NCBI GenBank assembly: GCA_027625915.1
Contig: JANTQA010000032.1
Location: 6,696,001-6,760,000, forward strand
Reading direction: 5' to 3'
DNA from: Anaeramoeba flamelloides
Taxonomy: Eukaryota; Metamonada; Anaeramoebidae
DNA: 64,000 nucleotides
Translations under genes and position numbers: made by a program
Shown: piece after piece, positions 36,690 to 49,099 of the stretch
Layout of the letters: each line of letters starts with the position of its first letter
Position numbering within the stretch: the first letter of the stretch is position 1
The notes under the pieces: generated by a model
What the model saw: only the letters and a program-made list of their open reading frames with translations
The model's database searches: none
What the model was told of the DNA's origin: nothing

Positions 36690-36935
36690 CCCTTGTTAAA
36701 TTTCCTTTTTATTGGGAATAAGAGCTACTTCGGAGAAAAAGATCAAGTGATTACCAACTAATACTGGAAGGATATAAACTAGTCGGTATGGGTAACTTGA
36801 AAATAAAAAGAAAAGACAAAAACAAAAACTGGAACGATCAAAAAAGATTTGATCAAAAAGAAAAAAAATGGCAATTACTAAACAACTGCCTCTCAACAAA
36901 GCATTCACGATTTCCAAGTAATTATTAAACGACAA
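36690..36935 (+). repeat. Dispersed repeat family S, copy 2
   Basis: Same-orientation partner of 16380-16620, with the landmarks listed there. It lies about 280 bp downstream of the BTB exon. Non-coding. Confidence 0.5.
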
Positions 36936-37179
36936 TTTTTTAAATAAAAGGATCGTATCTGTTTTTTGAGTGTTATTAATAAAAATGGACAGTTGGTTTT
37001 TTTTTGATTTTTTACCAATTGTATTTTAAAAAAAAGTTTTTAGATTTTCGTTTTTCTTTTTTTTTCTTCTCTTTCCTTTTGCTTTTTGTTTTTTTAATCT
37101 TTCGACCAATAAAAATTTGGAACTTACTCGATTCGAAAATATTTTTTTTTCTTTATCAGCTAAATTACTAATTTAGCAT

Positions 37180-37460
37180 TAGTAAAAAGAGCGAAGGCCT
37201 TCGAGTGCCTAAGTTTTTTTTAATTTTTGGAATATAAAGATAATTAAATAAATTTTCTTTAAATTTCTAAAATTAAAAAAAACCTAATGGCGGTTTTCTT
37301 GAGGTTTTCTGTTTGATTTGTTAAATCTATCGATTTTCCTAATAAACAGAAAACTCAAGAAAAGCTAATGGCACTTTTTTATTAGTATTTTTGTTTTTGT
37401 TTCGAAAATCTATTGATTTTCTAATCAAAACAATAATTAAAAAAAACCTAACTGCTGTAA
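37180..37460. repeat. Palindromic modular element P7
   Basis: Starts GGCCTTCGAGTGCCTAAG and contains three stems: a TTTTTTTAATTTTTGGAATA-like stem with its inverse, GGTTTTCTTGAGGTTTTCTG with inverse CAGAAAACTCAAGAAAAGC, and a stem centred on AAATCTATTGATTTTC. It ends AAAAAACCTAACTGC. No coding potential. Confidence 0.6.
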
Positions 37461-37830
37461 GAGGATCTTTGATCACTCCCTTCAATCAATAAAAAAAAAA
37501 TAAATTACAATTTTTAAAAAAAAAAATCAAAACCAAAATCAAAAATATAAATACAAATTTAAGTATTAAGAAAAAGTTTTATTTAAATATAAATCACAAA
37601 TATTTGAAATATTAAATTTTGATAAAAATATTTTAGATTTGAATAAAGTTGAATTATTATTTTTATTTAATAAAAAGATATTTGTTGTTGTTGTTATTGT
37701 TGTTGTTTGATTTTATTTTGATCAAAATAATATGTTTTTTTTAAAATGAATTTTTATCTTGTCATAATTATTGATTTTGGCATTTTATTCGTTTGTGTTA
37801 AATTAAATAAAATATAATAAAATGATTTCA

Positions 37831-37936
37831 TTATAAATTTTCTTCAGTTTCTTTTTGTTTTCTAAATTGTTCTTTTAATTGTTCTAATTCTTCAAGAAAT
37901 TCTTTTGCTCCTTTGGCTATAGTTATTTAATATTAA

Positions 37937-38004
<68 letters not shown>

Positions 38005-41000
38005 GGAAAAAAGATTGCCATTATTTAAATGTGAATAAAAAATAAATAAATCATTAAAAAAAATGAAAAAAAAAAAATGTAAACTTACATGCGTTTCCAT
38101 AAGAAAGAACCATAAAGACAGCTTCAATAACCTTCCAATTTTCATTGTATTGAAAAACAGCTTGTAATGCAGAAACAAGTGGATTTTCTTGTAAATTTAA
38201 TTGTTGTAAATGAGTCTAAAAATAATGAAAATCATAAAAATATTATTTATCAAAGATTTGTTTTATTTGCAGTTAGGAATATTTTAATTCAAAGTGTTGA
38301 ATATAAAAAACTGATATAACAAATAATAGAGAAATGTATATAACAAATAATTAAAGTAAAAGCTAAAAAAGAAAGAATAAATAGTGATTCAAACCATAAC
38401 AGACAATTCTTTTTGGAATATTTCTGATTGAATTTGCAGCTAAAGAAAGATTTTTTAAAGATAACATTGCTGCGATTTGCATGGGAACTTCTTTAATTTC
38501 ATTGTTGTTGAGATCTAAAATTTCTAAATTCCATAAATTTGTTAATACTCTTGGGAAATAAGAAAATTTGTTTTCATATAACAATAATTCCTTTAAATTT
38601 ACTAATTGTGACATTTCTTCAGGTAACTCTGTCAATTCATTTCCTCCAAAATTTAAACACTAAAAATATAAAATAAATAGAATAAATTAATCACAAAATT
38701 AATTAATACGTGTATAGTTCATATATATATATATATATATATATATTCATTTCATATAAAAATAATAAGAAAGAAATTTGTCGTAAATAAATTAATAATA
38801 AAGGAAAAAAAAATATATTATTTAAAATATTTAACTGAAATGAAAAAAAATAAGAAGAAATAAGATTTTGATTTATTGATTTAATTATATTTCAAAATAA
38901 AATTTAAAATAAAATAATTTGATTAATGAATCCCAAAAAAATTCTGTTTTTTATTAAAAATTTTTACTTTTTTGATCTTGTTATTATTTTATTTTCCAAG
39001 AAAAAATAAAGTGTGTGATGATTATTTTGGGGTATTCTTCTAATATATAAAGTTTAAATTCAAAATTTTAAACACAGTTAAAACAGTAAGAAAAATCACA
39101 ATAATACACTTTAGATTGAAATATAAAAAATTTGAATGAGATTTTTTTAAAAACAGACGTTTAAATATATTTTAAAATATCTTTATAAAACCTAATTCTA
39201 ATATTATTAATTAATTATCCTAAATTGTTATTTGTTGTAAATCTAAGCTAAATTTCAAAAATAGGGGCAGATTTTTCATCAGAAAAAAATTTCTTTCATT
39301 GTTTTTTTTTTTTGAATAATAATGTATTTTAATAAAGTGTTTAGAGATAATAACCAATATAGATTAATAAATAAAAATAGAGTGTAATCATTTTATTTTT
39401 TGAAGGACAAATGAAAAAAGAAAATAATAATAATAATAAGTTTGCCCCTAATTTTGAAATTTGGCTTATTCAAGATGATAATTTAATTTGCTTATTTGTA
39501 AGACATTACTTTTATAAAAGATATGAAAATTTTTGTTATCAATTTTATAAGATATATTTTTTAGGTGTGAAAATTGGCACTTATTTTTTGTATTTTTGTT
39601 CATAAAAGGTTTTTTCCAAAGAGATTTAATCTTGATAGAATTTCAAATAGAATGAATACTTATAACTCGATTTTTTTGTTTATAAAATGGTTTGGATCCT
39701 TATTATATTGCCCATATATTAAATAGAAATTATTCACTTCTTATTTTGTGTAAAAAAAGTGTTTTTTTTTTTTTTTTTCATTTTTTGATATAAGCTAAAT
39801 TTCAAAAATGGGGGCATATTTTTCATCAGAAAAAAATTTGTTTAATTGTTTTTTTTTTTTTTGAATAATAATGTATTTTACTAAAGTGCTTAGAGATAAT
39901 AACCAATATAGATTAATAAATAAAAATATAGTGTAATCATTTTATTTTTTGTAGGACAAAGGAAAAAATAAAAAAATAATATTAAATAAATTTGCCCCTA
40001 ATTTTTTTTTTGATATATATTTTGATAAACATATTTTGAAATACAAACAATAGATCCTGATTCAATGAGTATTAATATTTTACTTAATTGTATATGAATA
40101 ATTTATCAATAATTTTTACTTTTTTGATCTGTTTATTATTTTATTTTTCAAGATAAAATACAGAGTTTGGAATTTTTTTTTGTAAATAACTTTTGTCTAT
40201 ATTTATTTATTTATTTTTTGATTTGGTTATCTTGTTTTGAAATCAAATTATTTTGGTATTTTGGTAATTATTTAATTTTAATTTCTTATTGTTTCATAAA
40301 TTATTAGATTATTGTTTTTTTTTTATTTCTGTCATTTTCCAATTAATTAATGAAAAATATTTATTTTAAGTTCCTGAATATATTTTCTCAAATTGAATGA
40401 AAAAAACCTAAGATCTTCACAAGTCTTTTGATATTGAAAACCCATGGGATTAATTTACCTCTTCTTGATTGTAATTTTGAAATTAAATTATTTAATAAAT
40501 AATTAGATTAATTCTATTTTTTTTTTTTATATTATTTTTTATGATTATAGTTGTTATTTTACTCGAGAAAAAATATTAGAAAAAATATAAAAAATGATGC
40601 TATATTTTTCAGATCTACATCACTTGTTATATTTAGTATTTTTTGAAATATTTTATCTTTCATTTTTAATTTTGTTGATTATTTATCAAATTATTTTTTT
40701 GTTTTTTTGCTTTTAAATAGAAAAACAAGAAATTGATAAAAAATATTTTTCAGAATCAAAATCGGGCAAAAGGTTCATATTTTGGACTTATCATTTGAGA
40801 AAAAAAGTTCAACACAATTATTAAGTGGAAACTGGACTGAAAATGTCAAGTAAGATCTATCAAATAATAGAAAATAATTGACTAAATACGATATGAAGAA
40901 TACAAAACACAACAACAGTTTTTTTAATACTATCTTTAGAGTCAAGGGTTTTTCTTTGATTGATTTATCATTTAAAAATTTGTTCAAAAATTTGACTATT

Positions 41001-42257
41001 TTTGAGATCTCCAAAACCACAATAATTATTACGATATAAAAGGAGTGCTAAATTGTATTTGTTCGTTGGATTGATAATAATATAATGAATTATTCTTGGA
41101 AGTTTAATTTATTTCTTCTTTTAATTGATTTTACCTTTTAATTTTCAGTTTCTATTCAGGTTAACAATGAAAAACTGTTTTTTTACTTTTTTTTTTCCTT
41201 GTTTCACTTTTTTCTTAAATGGTGAACAAAAAATGATCTTGATTAAATTTTTAATAATATTGATTGTCAATCAAACAAAATTTGTTTTATTCAATTTAAT
41301 ATTTTGAAGACAAAAACAATTTTTCACTTGAAATAGATTTAAAAAACAACAAAAAACAAAAATAATTGAAAAGAAAGAAAGAAAGAAAGAAAGAAAGAGA
41401 AAAAAAAAAAAAAAGAATTACTGTTAGTCTAGATAGACCCTTAATTGCTTCACCAGAAATACTAGGAATTGTGTTGTTGCTTGCGTCGAGATATCTAAGG
41501 TCAGAACATCCAAAAAATATTTACATTTAATTCAGAAAGATTGTTATCACCAACATCCAATTCAATCAAAGAAACAAGATTGCCAATTGAATCAGGAAGT
41601 GTTTTTAAATTGTTTTTGTGAACATACAATTTTCTGAGTAACTCAAGATCACCTTTTAAGAGATTGGTGAAAAGAGAAAGATGCAGTTTTTAAAAATTAA
41701 AAAAAAAAAAAGAAATTTTCAATTATTTAAGAAGGTTTTTTTCAAGAAAAAGAAAAAGAAAAAGAAAAAGAAAAAGAAAAAGAAAAAGAAAAAGAAAAAG
41801 AAAAAGAAAAAGAAAAAGAAATGATTAAAAGAAAAAGAATAAGAATTGATTAAAAAAAAAAGAAGAAATCAGTACCAATGTTGTCAGGAAGGAAACTAAT
41901 TTCGTTGTCATTTAAATTGAGTTCAATTAGAGCGGTACATTGACAAATTTCTTTTGGTAGTGTTGTCATTTGATTGGAAACAAGCGAAAGTTTCATCAGG
42001 TTTTGAAGCATGGCAATTTCAGGAACAATTGTTTTCAAACTGTTGTAAGAAATGTCAACAATCCTCAAAGAGGCAAAGTCCTTCAGCAAAATGGAAGGAA
42101 TCGAGGATATTTTGTTGTTTGACAAATTCAATTCAATCAAATTTGGACATGGTGGGATGCTTGCATCAATTGTAACAAGCCCTCTTGAAGACGCATCCAA
42201 AGTTCTTGCTCTTGTTTCATTTAAGTGTTTGATTTCAGATGTTAGGTTTTGTCCCAT
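37831..42257 (-). CDS. Leucine-rich-repeat protein, copy A, five exons
   Basis: Exons by homology to arm B: 42257-41876, 41652-41422, 38659-38395, 38215-38089, 37916-37831, all with GT-AG introns and matching phases. The intended product is about 362 residues: MGQNLTSE, then about a dozen leucine-rich units (LIELNLSNNKISSIP, LKTLPDSIGNLVSL, LTELPEEMSQLVNL), then a charged helical tail (FLEELEQLKEQF). MG followed by T at position 6 fits an N-myristoylation signal; the layout resembles small LRRC57/SHOC2-like scaffolds. This copy carries two single-base frameshifts against copy B: an A run of six at 41512-41517 (exon 2) and a T run of five at 38410-38414 (exon 3). Exon 1 is intact here. It is either a decaying copy or an uncorrected sequencing artefact. 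Confidence 0.8.
37937..38004. repeat. TAA microsatellite in LRR copy A intron 4
   Basis: About 22 uninterrupted trinucleotide units. The matching place in arm B (62325-62360) has about 12, so the arms differ in repeat length. Confidence 0.9.
39244..39468 (+). mobile_element. MITE family N, copy 2 (arm A only)
   Basis: 225 bp flanked by TA, with ends TAAGCTAAATTTCAAAAAT and TTTTGAAATTTGGCTTA. Arm B reads straight across the site (AATCTATTCAA near 61227-61245), so it was either gained in arm A or lost from arm B after duplication. Confidence 0.8.
39792..40016 (+). mobile_element. MITE family N, copy 3 (arm A only)
   Basis: The left end is TAAGCTAAATTTCAAAAAT. The right end keeps TTTGCCCCTAATTTT but has a T run in place of the GAAATTTGGCT terminus. 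Arm B has an empty site here (TTTTTGAGAAATATTTTGA read on the arm A strand). Confidence 0.7.
40793..41222. mobile_element. Element family R, copy in arm A
   Basis: About 430 bp matching the LINE-inserted copy at 53460-53893. Shared parts: AAAAAAAGTTCAACAC, GTTTTTTTAATACTATCTTT, GGGTTTTTCTTTGATTGAT, TTTTTGAGATCTCCAAAA and CTTGTTTCACTTTTTT. It lies in LRR intron 2 and was present before the arms separated, since arm B has it too. Confidence 0.6.
41739..41820. repeat. AAAGAA hexamer microsatellite in LRR copy A intron 1
   Basis: About 13-14 near-perfect units of AGAAAA. The partner in arm B (59105-59180) is shorter and interrupted by longer T runs, so it evolved, or was read, differently. Confidence 0.85.
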
Positions 42258-42649
42258 TGTGGCTTTTGTTGAAAATAAAAAATTTCTTATGTCAATAAAA
42301 AAAAAGAATAAAATGAAAATTGTTGGAATTTTTGAAATATTCATAAATCGTTTACTTTTTCTCTTTAAGGGATCAGTCTGCTAAATAAAAGAAGGTAAAA
42401 TTGGCAAATATGTTATGGGCGGTATTCTCTACTTAGAAATTTTGTATATGCCAAGTGTCAAAAAATTCTGATCGACCAAGAAACCCAGAAAAGAATTTTT
42501 TAAGTAAGATCAATTTTTTTAATCCATTTTATTATAAAAAAAAAAACTTTTAAATTCAATTTATTTCTCACATTATAAAAAGTTTTTTACCCATTTTATT
42601 GTTATTTCCATCATTATTATATCAGTAACAAGTCTTTTTTGTCAGGAAT

Positions 42650-42960
42650 ATTAATATAAAGTTTTTTTCTTTTTTGAGATAATTCTTTTGGTAAACCAAA
42701 AAATGATTTATTCTACCAATTGAAAAATAATTAAATTTTTTTAAAAATGTAGAGTTATAACTATTCAAGTTTTAAAGCCATTTAAAAATTTTACTCAGAA
42801 GTTGTGTTTTTGTTACAAGAATTAATTTGATTTTTCAAAATAAAATTTTCTTGAAGATATTTGGGAATCAAGTAATTGTATCCACAATCTCCAAAATCAA
42901 TTTTTTTCATGACAAAAAATGATTTAAATTGTTATAATGATTCTTGTAAATAAGACAAAA
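42650..42960 (+). repeat. Dispersed repeat family T, copy 2
   Basis: Diverged partner of 21780-22110, with the landmarks given there. Just outside arm A. Edges uncertain. Confidence 0.4.
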
Positions 42961-43579
42961 CAATTTGTTAAAAAAAAATTTTCCAAATTAGTAATTTAAT
43001 TCATCATTTTTTTGTGAATTCCTTTTATGAAAACCAGGAAACGACTTTTTTAAAACGTAATAAGAATATGAATTTTTTCCTTAATATATCTATATTTCAT
43101 TTAAAAAATTTTGTTAAACTTCTCTCTAATATTTATTCATTAAATCACCTTTACCTCAATAATTTTATTTACTGGATTTTGTATCAAAATATCAAATATT
43201 AAAAATAATAACAAAATAAAAAAATTCAATCACAATCAATACTTTTTCGAACATTAAAAGAAAAATATGTTTTCCCATTTTCAACAATTAACTTAATTGT
43301 TAATAAAAATAATAGGTTACTTTTTTCGTTTTAATCTTGGAAACTTGTGAATTTTACATTTTAAAAAAGAGGCACAAATTAATAAATTATTTAGATGAGG
43401 TTAACTATCCATTTCATAAAGTTAAAACACAAATTACAAAAAATATTATTTTCAAGGCTCTCAACAAGATTTCATTTTATTTTCAAAAAATACTACCCCC
43501 TTTAGGGGTTGGTTGTATTAGAAAAATAATTTTTAAGGTTTGTATTTTTATTAATTTTTATTAACAATTTAATTTTGAT

Positions 43580-43930
43580 CTCCAATTCAGTGAAAAAAAA
43601 TTTTTTTTTGATGTTTTTGATCTAAGTGGTTTTCAGATTTTAAATAGAGTTAAGCTGAATAACTCAATGATTTTTGTTTTTTTTAGTTTTTTGTTTTCAT
43701 TTCCGTTTTTTCAATGAGATAATTTGTAATACCAGATCAAAAATTATGTTAAAGGATCGATATAGCGTTTAATTTGAGTTATTTATTAATGAAAAAAAAA
43801 AAAAACAAATAAAATTAGTTGATGGTATCTATCCTTTGATCAATCAAAATTATGAATAAAAGTTCAACAAATTCACCAATATAAGTTTTTTGTAAACTCT
43901 CATTAATATTTAAACTGAAAACTTAAAAAA
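43580..43930 (+). repeat. Partial copy of element family M
   Basis: Contains TTTTCATTTCCGTTTTTTCA, AAATTAGTTGATGGTATCTA and CTTTGATCAATCAAAATTA, which match the interior of 45977-46504. Neither terminal repeat is well preserved. Confidence 0.45.
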
Positions 43931-44440
43931 TACCTCAAATTCGTCCAATTTCTCAACAGCTTCATTGAAAAGCATTCCTACACTAAATGGAAATCAACAA
44001 CTCTATTTAAAATAGAAAATCCTTCAAAAACGGTGTAAATCGATAAACATATAGATAGGAAAAAGAAAGAAAACTCCAAATTATACCCAAGCTTAACAAA
44101 AAAATTTATTACATATACCACTCTATTTGTGCTGTGAAAAATATAAGAGAAAAAAAAAACACAGGAAAAAGTACAACAAAAAAAATTAAAAATTTTGTTT
44201 TTAATATCATTTCCAAAGAGATAATGATGAATTACTGAGGAAAATGAAATAAAAAAAATATATCATATTACTACAAAATATTTTTTGACCAATCTGACTC
44301 AAAATTCTATTAAGATAAAGATCTCATTTCTAACTGATCTTGTATCACCTGATCAGATAAATTCATTACAATTAAAATAATGTTATATTTTTTCTACTTA
44401 TTTTTAACTTTTTTATTTTTTAATACTTCACTTTTTTAAA

Positions 44441-44945
44441 AACTTAGAAAATAGTCCAAGTTGGAAAGTTCAAGAATATCTAAAAATAGTACAAATCAAT
44501 AATACTATAAATAAGCTGCAAAGATATTTAAAATGAAAGGGCTCAACTTCAATTTTAAAACTCAGAAATTTTACAAATTACCTTAACAGGTACTCTTATG
44601 TTATGAATAAGAACAAATCAAAACTGTGTGAATTATGTAAAAAAATAAACAATTTAGATATTATTGAAGATTTAGACCATTTTCTATGGAACTGCTCAGC
44701 CTATGAAAATAATCACAAAATCTGGATATCTGAATTAAAAAAAAATTAATATATCGAATATATTAAATAATAATAATATTTCTAATATTATTATAAAAAA
44801 GGATTCAAACTCTTTATTAGCCTTAGTGGGTAATAAACTTATTTTTGAGTCTTTAATTAAATTCCTAAATAAAAATTTAGGAATTCGGGCAAATAAGAGG
44901 GGTCAATAACTCCCCCCTTAAATAATAAAAAAAAAAAAAAATACT
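44441..44945 (+). mobile_element. LINE 3' fragment L3
   Basis: A 5'-truncated copy with no palindromic insert, useful as the empty-site reference. It encodes the zinc-binding-like C-terminus (LCELC, then EDLDHFLWNCSAYENNHKI) and ends AATTTAGGAATTCGGGC, CCCCCCTTAAATAATAAA and an A run. The 5' truncation point near 44441 is typical of incomplete target-primed reverse transcription. Confidence 0.8.
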
Positions 44946-45429
44946 TCACTTTTTTCTTATTCTATTTTTTTTTATAAAGATTCTTCAGTTTATCTTTGAA
45001 AAATAAATTTAGCTTCAAAAAACTTCTAATGACTGTATCTATACACTTTATATTTTCTAGAAATCCGAAAAATTAGATCCAAATTTTGCCACTTCAAATT
45101 CTCTCTATAATAGATAAAGTGTGTTTTTTTTATTAACACTAAATCCTGAACAATAAATCCTCACTTCCAAAATTTTGACACACCATTTTTTGTTTTGATT
45201 GATAATTATTTATTTTTTCTTTTGTGAATCAATATTAATAAATAAGTCATTTTCCAGTAAAATGGACCCAGTTGTTATGAGTGAATTACGGATGTTTATT
45301 GAGTTTACATTGATATTAGAAGAAAAAATTAATTTTGAAAATTTTCCAAAATTGAAATCATTTTTTCGCATTTTTGCACATTTTTTTTTGATTTTTGATT
45401 GAAGCATAATTCATTTGAAATTTTTTTTT

Positions 45430-45750
45430 AAATAAAGATCGATAGTCACTTGATAAAAAACTGTTATTCTAATGTTATTGAAACATTGAAAATGATTGTC
45501 GAGAAATCATATTTATTTCTATTGGGATTTTATTTGATCTTCAATCTGAGATCAAAATGAATCCATTGTTGTTTTTCTAAATGGGGTTACCTAAGAATTT
45601 GAGTTTTTCAATTTTTAAGAAAATCTATTGGTTAATTAGTTTTATTACAGGCGGATATCAACTATTCTTTTTTGATGTTTATTATTCTACTTATTTTCTT
45701 ATTTGTTCTTTAAAGGTCAAGTATAAAAAATAATTGATCTTTAAAAAATA
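45430..45750 (+). repeat. Dispersed repeat family U, copy 2
   Basis: Same-orientation match to 2010-2340: CACTTGATAAAAAACTGTTA, CCTAAGAATTTGAGTTTTT, GGCGGATATCAACTATTCTT, TATTTTCTTATTTGTTCTTT. Non-coding. Confidence 0.55.
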
Positions 45751-45976
45751 TGATGTCATTTAAAATAACAAAGTTTATTATCATTTCAATTATTTAATAG
45801 TTTTAATCTACTATTTCTTCGAGAATTTATTTAAATAAGATTTTTTATTTTTTAAAAAATCGACTTTTGGTGTGTTAAAAATTTTAAATTGGTTTTGAAA
45901 AAACATCCCTAAAAGATACTCTTGTTTAGAATTAAGGATTTTTAAGGAAATGTGATATATAAAAATAATAATAATA

Positions 45977-46504
45977 TAAACTAAATTCCAAAAATTTTGA
46001 CACAGTTTAAACAGTGGAAAGAACATCATTACTACACTTTACATTCATTTTGGAAATAATTTTGATTTTTACAAACTATTTTATTTTTTGTCTTTTTTGT
46101 TTTGTTTTCATTTCCTTTTTTCCAGTTACTGAATCTGTTTGCTCAGATCTGGAAATTTTTTCGATGGTTGATAGAAGGCTAGTGTTGAGTTTGTTAACTT
46201 AGAAAAAGCACATACAATTAGTTGATGGTATCTTATCATTTGATCGATCAACAATTGTTAGTAAAATTTCAACAAATTTACTAATACAAATTTTTTGTTA
46301 CTCTCTTTTAATTATTTTGGACACATAGATTTTTATTTTTTCGTTTTTCTTTTATTTGGATGGAAATGATTACTAATAAAAACACTAATACTGGACTACT
46401 TAAATGTATTTTTATATTAGGTTTGGAAAAATTGTAATAAATTGAGTTTTTTTTTTTTCCTATTTTTGATTTTGGGTGTGTCCAAATTTTTGGAAAGGGG
46501 TTTA
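45977..46504 (+). mobile_element. Non-autonomous DNA element family M, copy 3
   Basis: 528 bp, ends TAAACTAAATTCCAAAAATT and AATTTTTGGAAAGGGGTTTA in inverted orientation, TA at both edges. The interior includes TTTGATCGATCAACAATTGT. It ends about 150 bp from the 3' end of the USP homologue. Confidence 0.7.
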
Positions 46505-46658
46505 TAATATTATATATTAATTTTGGATAAAATAAAATTTATTACATGAATGATCATATCAATAAATTTATTTCTAAGGAAAAATTTACCATATTTAAAA
46601 ACAGTATAAATAAACAAAATCTATTGTGTTATGTTTCAGAAAAGAATTAATTCAAATT

Positions 46659-47801
46659 TTATTTAAATAAATTTTTAACTTGGGATATTCCAAAAATTTT
46701 CAATTTACTTTTTCTTGATATTTGTTTAGTTCTAATTTGATTAAATTTTTGTTTCCAATTTTCTGTAAATAGACCTTTCAATAAAAGAGGATCATTATTG
46801 GGATCAATTTTATGATAAAATAAACAATAAACACCATTATTGATATTATAATCAAGGTCATCAATTTTTTGAGGGATTTTTCTATTAAATTCATACCATT
46901 GACCCTTTTCGAGGTTTCTTATAAATACTTTATAAGCATTATCATTATTATTGGTATTAGTGCTGTTATTGTCATTATTGTCCAAATAGCTGATTATTGC
47001 ATAAAGGGAATACTGGTTACTTTTTTGTTGCTGCGATTTGATTAATAGGGAGGGGGATAAATCAAATTGCAAGGGGAATTGGAAAAACCTGCCTTCTGTA
47101 GAAAACTTTCCTTGCTTAAAACGGTCCAATCCAATAATTAAAGTTTCTGGCGTTTCTAAGATTTCATATTTATGCTTACCCTTCCCTTGTTTACTACAAT
47201 TTGGACAAATAATCTTATCATTTTGTAGAATTTTTTTTTTTTGGAAATTATAAAAATAATCGTTCAATGTTAAATTTTGCCATTTTCCAAAAGAGAAAAT
47301 TTCGTCTTCATCTTCTTTTTGGATATTATTTTTATCAGATTCATTTGTACTATTCTCGTTAGTTTTTTTATTTTGATTATTTATTTTCCCATTTAATCGA
47401 CAATCTTTACCATTGCCTTTTAAAAAGGCTTGGTATTTTATATATTGAATATGCTTTTGGAATATTCGAATATTCCTTCTTTTGATTTGTGCATCTTTCC
47501 CCGTAAATAATTCTAAATTCCATTTCATTGCTAAAATAGTATTCCCATTTATTTCAATATTTGTAAAATCTCGAATAATTTCTTTTATAATTGTTGTTTT
47601 TGGAATCATTTTTACAATTTCAAATAATTCAAACCTTTCATTTTTTTTCGAATTTTTTGGAAGGCAATTTGATTTTATCAAAATATTCGGAATATTTTGC
47701 TTCATAATTTGAAAATTGTTACTGTTATTTTTGTTAATATTCTTGATATCATTATTTTTATTGTTGTTGTTGTTGTTGTTGTTGTTGTCATTGTTATCAT
47801 T

Positions 47802-47873
<72 letters not shown>

Positions 47874-49099
47874 GTTGTTGTTGTTGTTGTTGTTGTTGTT
47901 TTTACTATTGTTGTTGTTTTTACTGCGGTTGTTATTGTCGTAGTCGTAGTTATCATCTTCGTCACTGTTATTGCTGCTGAAGTTTTCAATATCATTACTA
48001 AAATTATTATCATCATGGTTCTTCTTTTTAGAATTTATTGATATCTTTTTGAAATTTCTTTCTTCAATTAAAATAGAATTTTTTTTTTTAATATTTGGAT
48101 CATTACTTTTTCTACTTTCATTTTGTGAAAGAATTAAATCGTCACCTATTGATTGTTCAGAACTTTCAAAATTATATTCTAAATCAGTATTGAATTGTAT
48201 TTTTAATTCTTTAAGTTTTTTTGAAGAAATAAATAAAGTAATTTTTTTCATTATTTCAGAATGGATCATTTTATAAGTTACATTACCAACCGGTAATTTA
48301 ATAAAAAATGGAATTAAAAATAATGTATTAATTAATTTTCCTGAATATAATTTTAAAAAGTCTGATCTATTATAATTATGTACTTGAACATAAATAAATT
48401 TTTTTTCCTTCTTTTTACTTTGTTTTTTTTTTTTTTCATTACCAACTTCTTCTTTTACCTTTTCTGTTCCCTCTTTCTCTTCCTCCCCCTCTTTCTTTAT
48501 TTCAAGTACTTCATCACTATCTATTTCTTCGCCACTCGATTCATATGAACCTTCGTTTTGCTCCATAATTTTTTTTTCTTTTTCATTTTCCTTTTCTATC
48601 ACCTCTTCTTCTTCGTTTTCTTTTTTATCTGTTTTTCCTTTTTCTTTTTGTTCAAGTTTAGGATCGTCTTTCTCGATTATAATTTCATTTTTATCTTTAG
48701 GAACTTTTTGAGATAGCCTTTTTTTTTTAACTGTTTTATATCCAACTTCATATGCAATTAAAAAATCGTTATCATTAATTTCTTTCAGTTGTTCATCAGA
48801 TTCAATTTTGCGATATATTTGAGACTCAAATATTTCATATAAAAGTATTTTTTTAGAATTTATACCTGTGATTTTGCTTATTTTTTGAAATATTTCCTTT
48901 ATTGTTGGATTTGGAGATAAAGGTAAAAATAATCTTATTGGAAATTCTTTAGGTTTTTCACGAACAAGGATTATTTCGAATTCAGAATGTTTTTTTTTTG
49001 GTAATTTACCTTTCAAGGTATAAAATCTTTCAACTTTAAAATCAGATAAATGACAATGCCCACAGTAATAAGTATGTTTTAATTTACCACCAAATACCT
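46659..49099 (-). CDS. USP4/11/15-like deubiquitinase homologue, exon 2 (C-terminal part)
   Basis: Begins after TTCAATAG and encodes residues 223-1035 of the joined protein. The order matches USP4/11/15: VFGGKLKHTYYCGHC (first zinc half-site, C235/C238), PKKKHSEFEIILVRE opening an inserted ubiquitin-like domain (to about 345), a Lys/Glu-rich and then Asn-rich linker, the second zinc half-site CPNC (854/857), LIIGLDRF, SLYAIISY, and WYEF then YCLFYHK at the fold end. The catalytic His expected in a GHY box is Ala in NAYKVF (944). The Asp expected after WYxF is replaced by Asn-Arg (961-962). It should therefore be inactive but may still fold, since both zinc half-sites are kept. The Asn run lies where family members carry a disordered insertion. 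Confidence 0.85.

Larger units (their letters stand above)
37520..42350 (-). repeat. Inverted duplication, arm A
   Basis: This 4.8 kb segment is the reverse complement of 58578-62780, at very high identity through exons, introns and 3' flank. Arm A has two extra 225 bp MITEs (39244-39468 and 39792-40016), a longer AAAGAA hexamer run and a longer TAA run. The arms face each other across a 16.2 kb spacer. They may be a true inverted duplication or two haplotypes wrongly joined. Confidence 0.9.

Noticed and set aside
47697-48041. Plus-strand poly-Ile, poly-Leu and poly-Val frames
   Set aside because: They are antisense readings of the Asn-rich USP linker.
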